Shown: piece after piece, positions 7,834 to 16,591 of the stretch | Layout: each line of letters opens with the position of its first letter | How positions within the stretch are numbered: position 1 is the first letter of the stretch | Assembly: GCA_031553655.1 (NCBI GenBank) | Contig: JAVBLG010000091.1 | Location: 3,365-67,364, forward strand | From: JAVBLG01 sp031553655 | Lineage (GTDB): Bacteria; Desulfobacterota; Desulfovibrionia; Desulfovibrionales; Desulfovibrionaceae | Length of the DNA stretch: 64,000 nt | Direction: 5' to 3' | Program-made: the position numbers and the translations under genes | Notes under the pieces: generated by a model | Told to the model about the DNA's origin: nothing | Databases searched by the model: none | What the model saw: the letters and a program-made list of their open reading frames with translations, nothing else

Positions 7834-9966
7834 ATGAAGAACCTGTCCCTGGCAATGAAAATGACTGTCGGCTTCGGCACGGTGCTGCTGCTCAGCGCGG
7901 CTCTGGGCATTTATCTGCTGATGTCTCTCAACAGAATAAATGACGATACCACTACTGTGGCTGACGTGCTGGTAATGGAAACCGACGGCTCTTCCGAGCT
8001 GGAAACCGCCGCCCGCGTGGCCCGACTGGCCGCTACTGAATTTATCAACAGCTATCAAGAGCAGGCCTTTTCGGCCTATCAGAGCGCATTTCGCGTTATT
8101 GAGGAAAAATACAGGGGCGCGGAAGAGTTTTCCCGCAAGTATCCCGGCCGCGCCAATCTCAGAACCCAGGTGGGTATACTTAAGGGCAATATAAGCGACT
8201 TTGGTTCGGGCATGACCCAGTTGCAAACCGCCACCAAAAATATGGCCACGCAGCGGGCTGTGTTTGGCAAGGCCGGAATTGACACCCTTAAGCAGATTGA
8301 AAACACGCTGAAGGTCCTTTCAGAGCTGCTGGACAAAGATATTAAGGCCGTGGACATGGACCGGGCCTCTATTTTGCGCCGTACCCACGCGGTGAGTCTT
8401 TTCAATGATCTTTACAATGAAATAGCCTATCTGCGTTACCAATTTTTGGCCGCTTTGGAAGTGAAGAGCCCCGAGCGCGCCAGAGAATCTCTGGCCAGGC
8501 TTGACGCGGCCGAAAAGATCGCCCAGGAAATAGAAGGTTATATTGTGGCTCCGGCCGTTGTTCAGGGCTTGGCCAAGGTCAAGGAAAACATTATTTCTTA
8601 CCGCAAGTTCGCCAATGACTTTCTCAAGGAATTTGCCACGCTGCCCGGCTTGACCAGAAGGGCCATGGACGCCGCCGCCGCTGTGGCCGACACCAGCAAG
8701 AATCTGCTGGACTCCACCCTCCGAGACACCAGGGAAGCTTCGCAAGATGTGTCTAACCGGGCCGACGTGTCCGCCCGCAACGCCATGTACGGCACTATAA
8801 TAGTGACCCTTATCGGCATTTTGCTCTCGATCCTGATCACCAAAACCATTACCGGGCCGCTCACCAAGAGTTTGGGCTTTGCTCAGGATGTGGCCGCCGG
8901 CAACCTTGACAGCAAGCTCGACATTGATTCCACCGATGAAGTCGGTCGCCTGGCCGACGCCCTGCGCACCATGGTTCGCAGTTTGAAGGAAAAGATCGCC
9001 GAAGCCAACGAAAAGAGTGAAAACGCCCGGGTTAAGGGTGAGGAAGCTCGTGTGGCCATGATGAGGGCCGAAGAAGCCCAGCGCGCCGCTGAGAGCGCCA
9101 AGCGCGACGGCATGCTTCAGGCCGCCTCCAAGCTCGAAGGCGTGGTGGAAGTAATTTCGTCCGCCGCCGAAGAACTTTCGGCCCAGATTGAACAGTCGGA
9201 TCGCGGTGCGGCCGAGCAAAGCTCGCGCGTTAATGAAACCGCCGTTTCCATGGAACAGATGAACGCTTCGGTGCTGGAAGTGGCCAGAAACGCGGGCACA
9301 ACCTCCGAAGTGTCCAACAATGCCCGTAAAAAGGCTGAAGAAGGCGCCGGAATCGTACGCAGCGTGGTCGCGGGCATTGCCGACGTGCAGAAGCAGTCTC
9401 TGGAACTCAAAGCCGACATGGGCGACCTTGGCAATCAGGCTGACAGTATCGGGCAAATCATGAACGTAATTTCCGATATCGCCGACCAGACCAACCTGCT
9501 CGCGCTTAACGCGGCCATTGAAGCCGCCAGAGCCGGAGAGGCCGGGCGCGGATTTGCCGTTGTTGCCGACGAAGTACGCAAGCTGGCTGAAAATACCATG
9601 AAGGCCACCCAGGAAGTGGGCTCGGCCATTCGCGGCATTCAGAACGGGGCCACCAAGAATATCAATAATGTGGAACGCTCCGTGAAGTCCATTGAAGACG
9701 CCACCAGCATGGCCCATAAGTCCGGGGAAGCTCTTATGGAAATTGTGAAGCTGGTTGAAAACGCCTCTGACCAGGTGCGAGGCATAGCCACCGCCGCCGA
9801 AGAGCAGAGCGCCGCCAGCGAGCAGGTTACCCACGCTGTGGAGCAGGTTCGCACCATATCCGCCGAAACTTCGCAAGCCATGGGCGAAGCGGCCAGAGCC
9901 GTGGCCGAACTTTCCACCCAGGCTCAAGTGCTCAGAAGGCTGGTTGAGGAATTGAAGCGTAGCTAG
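7834..9966 (+). CDS. Methyl-accepting chemotaxis protein
   Basis: A 710-residue chemoreceptor. Membrane helix 1 is at about 8-30. A long periplasmic, mostly helical sensing region follows (about 31-308, unusually large, resembling helical-bimodular sensors). Membrane helix 2 is at about 310-328, then a HAMP domain (TKTITGPLTKSLG to about 385), and the coiled signalling hairpin. Its tip contains the invariant DQTNLLALNAAIEAARAGE and GRGFAVVADEVRKLAE, which contact CheA and CheW. The start ATG follows GAGGTGCGGAA. A sigma-28-type promoter lies upstream and a strong terminator downstream, so it appears monocistronic. The ligand is unknown. Confidence 0.95.
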   Translation: MKNLSLAMKMTVGFGTVLLLSAALGIYLLMSLNRINDDTTTVADVLVMETDGSSELETAARVARLAATEFINSYQEQAFSAYQSAFRVIEEKYRGAEEFSRKYPGRANLRTQVGILKGNISDFGSGMTQLQTATKNMATQRAVFGKAGIDTLKQIENTLKVLSELLDKDIKAVDMDRASILRRTHAVSLFNDLYNEIAYLRYQFLAALEVKSPERARESLARLDAAEKIAQEIEGYIVAPAVVQGLAKVKENIISYRKFANDFLKEFATLPGLTRRAMDAAAAVADTSKNLLDSTLRDTREASQDVSNRADVSARNAMYGTIIVTLIGILLSILITKTITGPLTKSLGFAQDVAAGNLDSKLDIDSTDEVGRLADALRTMVRSLKEKIAEANEKSENARVKGEEARVAMMRAEEAQRAAESAKRDGMLQAASKLEGVVEVISSAAEELSAQIEQSDRGAAEQSSRVNETAVSMEQMNASVLEVARNAGTTSEVSNNARKKAEEGAGIVRSVVAGIADVQKQSLELKADMGDLGNQADSIGQIMNVISDIADQTNLLALNAAIEAARAGEAGRGFAVVADEVRKLAENTMKATQEVGSAIRGIQNGATKNINNVERSVKSIEDATSMAHKSGEALMEIVKLVENASDQVRGIATAAEEQSAASEQVTHAVEQVRTISAETSQAMGEAARAVAELSTQAQVLRRLVEELKRS

Positions 9967-9991
9967 TAGTTATAATGATTGAATAAAATTT

Positions 9992-10027
9992 AGCGGGGAG
10001 GAATAATTTATTCTTCCCCGCTTTTTT
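9992..10027 (+). terminator. Rho-independent terminator after the MCP gene
   Basis: AGCGGGGAGGAA pairs with TTCTTCCCCGCT (one mismatch) around a short AT loop, followed directly by TTTTTT. It is a textbook terminator 25 nt past the MCP stop. Confidence 0.9.
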
Positions 10028-10123
10028 GGTTAAAAAAACTTTCTTCCCTTCCAGGCAAAATCTTTTTATAGTCGTCGCGTTCAAATAAAATAAATACAAT
10101 GCGGAACGCGCCACGTTTACATC

Positions 10124-11863
10124 ATGCCATTTTTGCCCCAACCAAATTTTATGCCTATGTCCCGCGCCGAGATGGATCGTCTCGGCTGGCGCGAGCTGGA
10201 TGTGCTTTTCATCACCGGCGACGCCTATGTGGATCACCCGGCCTTCGGCACAGCCTTGCTGGGTCGCTATCTTATTGCCAACGGATATAAAACCGGCATA
10301 ATCGCCCAACCTTCCTGGGATAATTTTGAAGATATAAAAAAAATGGGTTGCCCGAGTCTTTTCGTGGGCGTGAGTGCCGGAGCGCTCGACTCCATGCTGG
10401 CTCACTACACCGCCTTTCGTAAAAAGCGTCACGACGATGCCTATACCCCCGGCGGCAAGGCCGGACGCCGTCCCAATCGAGCCGTAATTGTATACGCCAA
10501 TATGGTGCGCCGGGTTTTTCCCGGCCTGCCTCTGGTCATTGGCGGCATTGAAGCCTCGCTCCGCCGGGCCAGCCATTATGACTTCTGGACGGATTCGCTG
10601 CGACGCTCTGTTATTTTTGACTCCCGCGCCGATTTGCTGGCCTATGGCATGGGCGAGCGCTCCACTCTGGAAATTGCCGAACGCCTGGAAAAAAAGTTGC
10701 CGGTCACGGGCATAGCGGGCACGGCGCATATAGGACGCCGGGAAGATCTTCCGGCGGACGCCCATTGCATCACCTTGCCCGCGCACGAGGAGATACTCGC
10801 CAACCCCCGTCTGCTTATGGACGCCACTCTGAAACTGGAACGGCAGGTGCATCTGGGCACGGCCCATGCTCTGCAAATGCACGGCGAGCGCTCGATAATA
10901 TTCAATCCTCCAGCCGCCCCCCTTTCTGCCGAGGAAATGGATTCTCTTTACGCCCTGCCTTTCAGCCGCGAAGCCCACCCCTCCTATACCGACTTCATTC
11001 CGGCGCAAAATATGCTGAAAACCAGCATCACCAGCCATCGCGGCTGCGGCGGAGGCTGTTCTTTCTGCTCTCTGGCCCTGCATCAGGGGCGTCTTATCAG
11101 CTCCAGATCGGAAGAGTCCATTTTGCATGAAGTGGAATTTCTGGCCGAAACATGTAAAAAACCGGTGTCTATTTCCGACATAGGCGGCCCCACAGCCAAT
11201 ATGTGGCAGGGCGGGTGCGCTCTGCGCCGGGAAGTGGAGGGCGAGGAAGGCAGAAAGTCGCGCTGTCTGCGCCGTAGTTGCTGTTGGCCGGATGTTTGCC
11301 CGTCTTTTATGACCAGCCCCAAAAAACATGTGAGTATGCTGCGCAAGGCCGCTTCCATGGCCGATGTGGGGCAAGTGCGCATAGCCAGCGGCATACGCGC
11401 TGATCTGGCGGTGAAAGATCCGCAGTTTTGGGAGGTTTATGTGCGTGAATTTACCGGCGGGCAGCTCAAAATGGCCCCGGAGCACTGCAATGCCGAGGTG
11501 CTTGAGCTTATGCGCAAGCCCTCCATGAAAGTTTTTGAGCAGGCTCTGCGTGAATTTAAAGAGCACAGCCGGGCGGCGGGCCTGAAGCAATTTGTGATTC
11601 CTTACCTTATGAGCGCTTTTCCCGGCTGCACCGACGCCCACATGGCCGAATTGGGGCGCTGGCTGAAACGCCAGGGGTGGCGGCCGCAGCAGGTGCAATG
11701 CTTCACGCCCACGCCGGGTACGGTGGCTACCGCCATGTATTATGCCGGAATTGACGAAAAAGGACGTGAAATTTTTGTGGCCCGAAGAGATGCCGAAAGA
11801 ATCAGGCAACATAAAATTATTACCCTGTCTTACTCTGGGCGTTCTGGACAGCAGAACTCCTAG
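10124..11863 (+). CDS. ygiQ: YgiQ-family radical SAM protein
   Basis: A 579-residue UPF0313/YgiQ protein. The N-terminus (SRAEMDRLGWRELDVLFITG, then DAYVDHPAFG) is the family hallmark. The radical-SAM cluster is in RGCGGGCSFCSLALHQGR (CxxxCxxC, about residues 305-313), which would bind a 4Fe-4S cluster and S-adenosylmethionine. The interior carries QLKMAPEHC, also typical. The biochemical substrate of YgiQ is unknown. Several start codons are possible. The ATG at 10,124 keeps the family N-terminus but has no obvious ribosome site, and the ATG at 10,151 is an alternative. Confidence 0.9.
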   Translation: MPFLPQPNFMPMSRAEMDRLGWRELDVLFITGDAYVDHPAFGTALLGRYLIANGYKTGIIAQPSWDNFEDIKKMGCPSLFVGVSAGALDSMLAHYTAFRKKRHDDAYTPGGKAGRRPNRAVIVYANMVRRVFPGLPLVIGGIEASLRRASHYDFWTDSLRRSVIFDSRADLLAYGMGERSTLEIAERLEKKLPVTGIAGTAHIGRREDLPADAHCITLPAHEEILANPRLLMDATLKLERQVHLGTAHALQMHGERSIIFNPPAAPLSAEEMDSLYALPFSREAHPSYTDFIPAQNMLKTSITSHRGCGGGCSFCSLALHQGRLISSRSEESILHEVEFLAETCKKPVSISDIGGPTANMWQGGCALRREVEGEEGRKSRCLRRSCCWPDVCPSFMTSPKKHVSMLRKAASMADVGQVRIASGIRADLAVKDPQFWEVYVREFTGGQLKMAPEHCNAEVLELMRKPSMKVFEQALREFKEHSRAAGLKQFVIPYLMSAFPGCTDAHMAELGRWLKRQGWRPQQVQCFTPTPGTVATAMYYAGIDEKGREIFVARRDAERIRQHKIITLSYSGRSGQQNS

Positions 11864-11921
11864 ACAGTGTTGTCGCGAGCGCTTTTTTGCTACCCGCGAA
11901 CCTCCGGGCAAACGCGGTTTT

Positions 11922-12077
11922 AGAGCGTTTTGCGAATGAAATGAGCGAAATGCTCTGACGGCCCGTACGTTGTTAGGGCCGTCCGGACACAAAGTGTCCG
12001 TAACTTAGGCGGCGAAGCCGCCGTAATAATATGCTGTTCCGAGCCGCCGGTGAGAGGCGGCGCAGGGCAATCAGCCT
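11922..12077 (+). repeat. Structured repeat family B, copy 1, in the leader of the MFS gene
   Basis: A chain of stems: AGAGCGTTT...AAATGCTCT, then GACGGCCC...GGGCCGTC, then GGACAC...GTGTCC, GGCGG-CGAA-CCGCC, and GAGCCGCC...GGCGGC. It shares CGTTGTTAGGGCC, GTAACNTAGGCGG and CCGAGCCGCCG with the copy at 20,026. Stems remain paired although several paired bases differ between copies. Both copies lie just upstream of a plus-strand gene. Confidence 0.75.
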
Positions 12078-12150
12078 TAATTCTTAAAAAACAGTTTCAG
12101 GTAATAGATAATTTAAAAAGCAAAATTCTATAATCTGGAAATGGGATGAC

Positions 12151-13536
12151 ATGGAAGGCAACGGCAATCATACTAATCTGAGGCCCATCGTTTTTTCAAT
12201 ATGCGCGGCGCAGTTTATTTTACCGTTCATGATGGCCGGGGTGAACGCGGTCTTGCCGCCTCTGGGGGCCAGCCTGGGAGCCAGCGCCCGCGAGCTGGGG
12301 TTGGTGGGCACCTTCTATGCCTTGGCCCTTTGTATTTTTCAGCTTTCTTCGGGGCGTATGGGCGATGTGTGGGGCCGCCGCCGTATTTTCCTGCTGGGCA
12401 TGGGCATTTTCGCAGTGTGCAGCCTGGTGCAGGGTTTTATCAGTGACATAAAAGTATTTCTGGCCCTGCGCTTTGTTCAGGGCATGGGCGCGGCCCTCTT
12501 CAACGGAAGCGGGTTGGCCATTCTGGCCGGAGCAGCCCCCCTGGAAGTGCGTGGCCGCGTAATAGGCCTGAGCGGCACGGCCGTTTATGCGGGCATAGCC
12601 TGCGGCCCGCCTGTGGCCGGTTTTGTGGCCGGAACCTTCAACTGGCAATGGCTTTTTTGGGGCACGTCGGCGGCCGCGGCCGTCTGTTTCGCGCTTATGG
12701 CCCTTACCGTGCATGAGGAATGGCGGGTGGGCGAGGGCGAGCCCTACGATTTCAGAGGCTCGTTTATATACGCCGCCGCCATGGCCGCTCTGGTGATCGG
12801 GGCCACGGAACTACAGGACAGTTTGGCCCTGGGTTTTGTTCTCATTGGGGTTGGCGCGTTATTTATGGTTTTCTACGTGCTTGTGGAGCTGCGCACTAAT
12901 TTTCCCCTGCTCGACGTGCGCCTTTTGGTCAACAACAAGGTTTTCGGCTTGTCTTCGCTGGCCGCGTTCATCAACTATAGCTCCACCTTTGGCATGCTTT
13001 TCTTTTTTAGCCTGTACCTCCAGGTTGCCAAGGGAATGAACGTGCGCGATGCCGGGCTGTTTTTGATTCTGCAATCGATAATTCAGGTGATTTTTACGCC
13101 CCTGGCTTCCCGCCTGGCCGAAAAATACACCTCGGAACGCGTCAGCGCCTTCGGTATAGCCCTGTGCGGCCTGGGGCTTTTGTCGGCCATTTTTATGGAT
13201 GCTCAAAGCTCGCTCTGGTATATGGCCTGCGCCCAGGTAATGCTTGGTCTGGGCATCAGTTTTTTTGCCACGCCCAACACCACGGTAATGCTTGGCAGTG
13301 TTGATTCGCGCTATCTGGGCCAGGCTTCGGGCCTGGTAGGCGCGGTACGCACTGGAGGGGCAGTTTTCAATATGGCCATAATCACCATGACTCTGGGCTT
13401 TTTCCTGGGGCACGAGCCGGTTGGAGCGAATAACGTGCATCAGTTCATTCGCAGCATGCATTTCGACTTGGCCCTTTTTGGGGTTCTGAATTTGCTGGCG
13501 ATAGGGTGCGCCATGGGGCGCGGCCGGATCAAATGA
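12151..13536 (+). CDS. MFS multidrug-type transporter (DHA2-like)
   Basis: A 461-residue inner-membrane transporter with about 14 hydrophobic helices. It has the loop 2-3 signature GRMGDVWGRRRIFLLG, matching the MFS motif GxLxDrxGRkr, and a conserved proline/glycine-rich fifth helix (GPPVAGFVAGTFNWQWLFW) typical of drug:H+ antiporters of the 14-helix group. It probably exports a toxic compound with proton exchange; the substrate cannot be told. It is monocistronic and preceded by structured repeat B, which would form part of its leader. Confidence 0.9.
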   Translation: MEGNGNHTNLRPIVFSICAAQFILPFMMAGVNAVLPPLGASLGASARELGLVGTFYALALCIFQLSSGRMGDVWGRRRIFLLGMGIFAVCSLVQGFISDIKVFLALRFVQGMGAALFNGSGLAILAGAAPLEVRGRVIGLSGTAVYAGIACGPPVAGFVAGTFNWQWLFWGTSAAAAVCFALMALTVHEEWRVGEGEPYDFRGSFIYAAAMAALVIGATELQDSLALGFVLIGVGALFMVFYVLVELRTNFPLLDVRLLVNNKVFGLSSLAAFINYSSTFGMLFFFSLYLQVAKGMNVRDAGLFLILQSIIQVIFTPLASRLAEKYTSERVSAFGIALCGLGLLSAIFMDAQSSLWYMACAQVMLGLGISFFATPNTTVMLGSVDSRYLGQASGLVGAVRTGGAVFNMAIITMTLGFFLGHEPVGANNVHQFIRSMHFDLALFGVLNLLAIGCAMGRGRIK

Positions 13537-13673
13537 GCGGAACACGGCAGGGCATTTATGAGATTGCCCTGGTAACGCGGGTGTTTTTGTTGCCTCAGTA
13601 GCGCGTTTTTGTTATTATAAAAAGAAAAGTAATGAATTAGGGCTGGTTCCGCGTAGCCCAAGGAGTATGTTAA

Positions 13674-14492
13674 ATGTCAGCAGAATTGACCAAGGCCCGC
13701 CAACAGTTGAGCCAGGTACGCACGTATTTGCGGCAGGACAGTCCGGTATCCGCGGCCCAGGCCTTGCAATCGGCTCTTGTGACCTTTATGAAAAATCCGC
13801 TGATCAAGTCCGAGCGGGATGAGCTCGAAAATCTCATTACCGATGCCTGCCATTACATAGGCGTTGATGAGACGGTGCGTAAGCATTTCGCCCTGGAGAT
13901 CAGCTATACCCCGGGGCAGGAACGGGCTTTGCACGATGTGTTGCGCGATCTCATGGCGGAGCTGAGCAAGGTCACGCTTGACGACGCTCAGGAACGGGTG
14001 CGCATGTTGGAGCAAAGAAAGCATGACATGCTGGCCAGAGCCGGCCAGGAACTGTCTTCGGGGCAAATTAGCAAGGGCAAGCTGACCCTTAGCAATGTAT
14101 GCAAGGATTTTCCCGATGACGCCGCTTTGCGCGGATCGGCCGGCGAACTGCTGATGAACGCCCAATGCTATGAAGAAGCTGTCGATTTCCTTTCGGCTGC
14201 CTTGGACATGAAACCGGACATGCTTCCTCTGTACAACACCATAGGCATAGGCCTGCGCAAGCTGAAACGCTTTGAAACGGCCGAAACCTACTTTTTGCGC
14301 GCTTCGCAATATTTACGCCATGACCCCAACCTGTATTTTAATATCGGGCGCCTGTATCTGGATTGGAAAAAATACGACAAGGCCATCAAGTCCGCGGAAA
14401 TGGCCCTGAAGCTCGATTCCCAATTTGTCGAAGCCCAAAAGCTGCTTACATATGTTAAGAAGCTGAAGGATGAGCAGGGCGGAAAGCGCTAG
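13674..14492 (+). CDS. TPR-repeat protein
   Basis: A 272-residue soluble protein without a signal peptide. The C-terminal 110 residues contain three tetratricopeptide units, recognisable at YEEAVDFLSAALDMKPDM, FETAETYFLRASQYLRHDP and YDKAIKSAEMALKLDSQF. The N-terminal 150 residues are predicted helical and charged, with no family I recognise. TPRs bind partner proteins, so an adaptor role is likely, but the partner is not evident from the neighbours. Palindromic repeat C starts at the stop codon. Confidence 0.85.
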   Translation: MSAELTKARQQLSQVRTYLRQDSPVSAAQALQSALVTFMKNPLIKSERDELENLITDACHYIGVDETVRKHFALEISYTPGQERALHDVLRDLMAELSKVTLDDAQERVRMLEQRKHDMLARAGQELSSGQISKGKLTLSNVCKDFPDDAALRGSAGELLMNAQCYEEAVDFLSAALDMKPDMLPLYNTIGIGLRKLKRFETAETYFLRASQYLRHDPNLYFNIGRLYLDWKKYDKAIKSAEMALKLDSQFVEAQKLLTYVKKLKDEQGGKR

Positions 14493-14623
14493 ACAAATGC
14501 GTCTTTTGTCCAATTGGCTTCGTTAAGTGGGCTTTTTTGCTCAAGTCGAGTACAGTAAGAAGTACACTTCTTTCGCAAACAAGCCCACTTTCCTCGCTCT
14601 TGGTCCAAAATCAGCATTTGTCT
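14491..14623 (+). repeat. Long palindromic repeat family C, copy 1
   Basis: The 133-bp element opens with AGACAAATGC and closes with GCATTTGTCT. Inside, AAGTGGGC pairs with GCCCACTT, and the centre holds GTCGAGTACAGTAAGAAGTA with CACTTC. The whole can fold as one long imperfect hairpin. It starts on the last bases of the TPR stop codon and may serve as the 3' end of that transcript. Confidence 0.8.
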
Positions 14624-14669
14624 ATAGTCCCGGAGAGGCGCGCCATGAGGCTATCTCTACCTCTGCCAG

Positions 14670-15293
14670 CTACTTGGATGCCCCATTTTGATCAGGCATA
14701 AGCACTGTGCTGCTCTGGCCCGACTGGGCCAGCCACGGTACGGCGGCCTTGGCCATTGCCGGCAGCAGGTAATCTATGCGGTTTACCGACCCTTTACTTT
14801 CCACAGATACGGCCCATAGAGGCGAGTGCGTGGTCTGCCCGGTATTTTTGAAAGCCTGCAATGTGAACGAACGTGTGTAGGTTGTGGTTTCGTCATAGGC
14901 GCGCGGCCAGCCGGTTGTATTGAAAGACGTGGGCGGTATGTAGAAAAATTGCCCTGGTGTGCTGTTTCCCCAGGCATATGATGTCGGCGTATAGGTAGTA
15001 ACCGGGCCGCTGATGCCGTATGCCACCTCAATACGCACGTCGGCCGTACGTCCGGACTGGGCCGGGGTGTAGCCCAGTTTGGCCAGAGCAGGTTCGAGTT
15101 CGGCCTTTATTGGCGCAAGTTGCTGTTGCGCTTCAGGGGACATCTGCCGGGCCGGAACAAGCTCGTAACTTTGTCCGGATACGCTGTATCCAGGGTCGGT
15201 TACGGCGATGATGTCGGCATATTGGCGCGGCGCGCAACCGCCGAGCAGCACGACGCAAAATATTAATACGGCGCGGATGGCGGAAACACGCAT
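14670..15293 (-). CDS. DUF4136-like lipoprotein
   Basis: A 207-residue predicted lipoprotein. The N-terminus MRVSAIRAVLIFCVVLLGGC ends in a lipobox (LLGGC), with Cys 20 as the acylated residue; Ala 21 next to it does not suggest inner-membrane retention. The mature part has alternating beta-rich segments (ADVRIEVAYGI, TTYTRSFTLQAFK, LWAVSVESKG) as in DUF4136 outer-membrane-associated lipoproteins. Function is unknown. It is convergent with the TPR gene and has no operon partners. Confidence 0.7.
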   Translation of the reverse strand: MRVSAIRAVLIFCVVLLGGCAPRQYADIIAVTDPGYSVSGQSYELVPARQMSPEAQQQLAPIKAELEPALAKLGYTPAQSGRTADVRIEVAYGISGPVTTYTPTSYAWGNSTPGQFFYIPPTSFNTTGWPRAYDETTTYTRSFTLQAFKNTGQTTHSPLWAVSVESKGSVNRIDYLLPAMAKAAVPWLAQSGQSSTVLMPDQNGASK

Positions 15294-15568
15294 GAGGGAA
15301 CCTCCGTATTTGGCCTTAGTTTTTCTTTCGGCGAAATGCCGCTCAGGAGCAACGGAAGGCGTATAGCTACATGGTAGTGCGTATCAGGCCGATGTCAATG
15401 AGCATTTTGCGAATGTAAAAATTCAAAATTAAAGGCCCCGGGTTCAGCGCAAAAAAATGACGCAACCGGGGGCGAAAAAGTGTTTAATGGCTACACTGTC
15501 CGGCGCGAGCCTCAATCTGCCGCTGCAATATGCAACGCCCTTGGCTCCGCGCACAGGATTTGATGCGG

Positions 15569-15991
15569 TTAGTGCCAGGGGGGACTGCCCCCCTCACGCA
15601 AAACTTGCAGCGGCAGGCGATCCCAATACCATGTGGTGGCGATGGTTGGTTCTTCTTGCGACCAGTTTCCGGAGTTTTCAAAATACTCCAGCACCGCTTT
15701 TTCTTCTTTCAGCATGGACTGTGGATCGCGTAGAGCCTTCTCTCGAAAAATAATGGCCAGGCATTCGAAAACTGAAAAACAACTTTCATGGCTGTTGTCC
15801 GCTTCCGGAACGGCGGCAAAGAATTCTTTGACAAAAGGATTGTTGGTGTTGACGCAGGCATAACTGCGCGGATTTTCAATTAAACAGGCCAAGCCGGTGC
15901 GCAGCATCTTCTGCTCGGGCGTAGGATTTCTAATTTCATCCAGCATATTTCGCAACGACTCAAGCGTGGCCCTGTGTTTATGGAACGGCAT
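15569..15991 (-). CDS. Hypothetical protein
   Basis: A 140-residue soluble, acidic protein that I do not recognise. The ATG at 15,991 was preferred to the one at 15,997 because GAGG lies 8 nt upstream of the former and only 2 nt upstream of the latter. It is rich in Glu, Asn and aromatics (FECLAIIFREKALRDP, TTWYWDRLPLQ), with no membrane segment. The 275-bp gap to the DUF4136 gene contains only a short match to the end of repeat C (TGACGCAACCGGGGGCGAAA near 15,460). Confidence 0.55.
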   Translation of the reverse strand: MPFHKHRATLESLRNMLDEIRNPTPEQKMLRTGLACLIENPRSYACVNTNNPFVKEFFAAVPEADNSHESCFSVFECLAIIFREKALRDPQSMLKEEKAVLEYFENSGNWSQEEPTIATTWYWDRLPLQVLREGGSPPWH

Positions 15992-16174
15992 TATCATAAC
16001 CTCATAAATTAATAATCCGAAAATTTTATATTTAATATTCTATATAAGCTGCCGGTTGTCAACACCCTCACCCCCCTCCACCCCCTGGCAAAGCCGTGGA
16101 CGTCAATGCAACTACGGAAAAATGCGCGATATATTTTTTGTGTGTACATTGCCGCAACCGCTTTTTGGAGGGGG

Positions 16175-16591
16175 CTATTTATCAATGCTTATTGCTTTGA
16201 GCCAGTCGGGCAGGGCCACTGGTTTTCCTGTTTCACCCACAACAGCGTGCTGGGTCATACCGGTAGCCCTCAGCAAGGACTTGTCCTCATTCCACACTTC
16301 GTATAAAAAACGCAAAGAGGCTCGGCCCCATTCGCTGATTCCGGTGCGGATCCAGATTATGTCATCGTAGCGGGAGGGGCTTTTATAACGGCAGGCAGCT
16401 TCTCTTACAGGCAGGAAAATACCCCGGCGCTCCACTTCCGTATAGCTCATGCCCCGCGTCCGGATGTAAGTGCTTCGGGCGCGCTCGAAAATGTGCAGGT
16501 ATTCGGCATAGTATAAAACACCCATGGCATCAGTTTCGCCGTAAGACACGCGATGCTCATGCCATATGTCCACAGCGGGAAAGTCATGCAT
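16175..16591 (-). CDS. ybgC: YbgC/FadM-family acyl-CoA thioesterase
   Basis: A 138-residue hot-dog-fold thioesterase. The catalytic motif is RVSYGETDAMGVLYYAEYLH (Asp in the YxxTDxxGxVYY pattern, around residue 17). The family end SLLRATGMTQHAVVGETGKP is also present. YbgC proteins hydrolyse acyl-CoA or acyl-carrier thioesters in the cytoplasm and are often linked to the cell envelope. The start ATG at 16,591 is supported by GGAG 7 nt upstream. It overlaps the ATG of mltA on the other strand within ATGCAT. Confidence 0.88.
   Translation of the reverse strand: MHDFPAVDIWHEHRVSYGETDAMGVLYYAEYLHIFERARSTYIRTRGMSYTEVERRGIFLPVREAACRYKSPSRYDDIIWIRTGISEWGRASLRFLYEVWNEDKSLLRATGMTQHAVVGETGKPVALPDWLKAISIDK

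Noticed and set aside
8320..9927. 535-codon minus-strand ORF opposite the MCP gene
   Set aside because: It mirrors the MCP coding frame, is His/Gly/Phe-rich without family motifs, and has no ribosome site.
9932..11992. Long minus-strand ORF of 686 codons opposite ygiQ
   Set aside because: Composition is that of an antisense shadow (His/Ala/Arg-rich, no domain), and ygiQ with its cluster motif is unmistakable on the plus strand.
14491..14623. Retron-like msr/msd RNA
   Set aside because: No reverse transcriptase gene is near any copy, and the family occurs at several unrelated loci.
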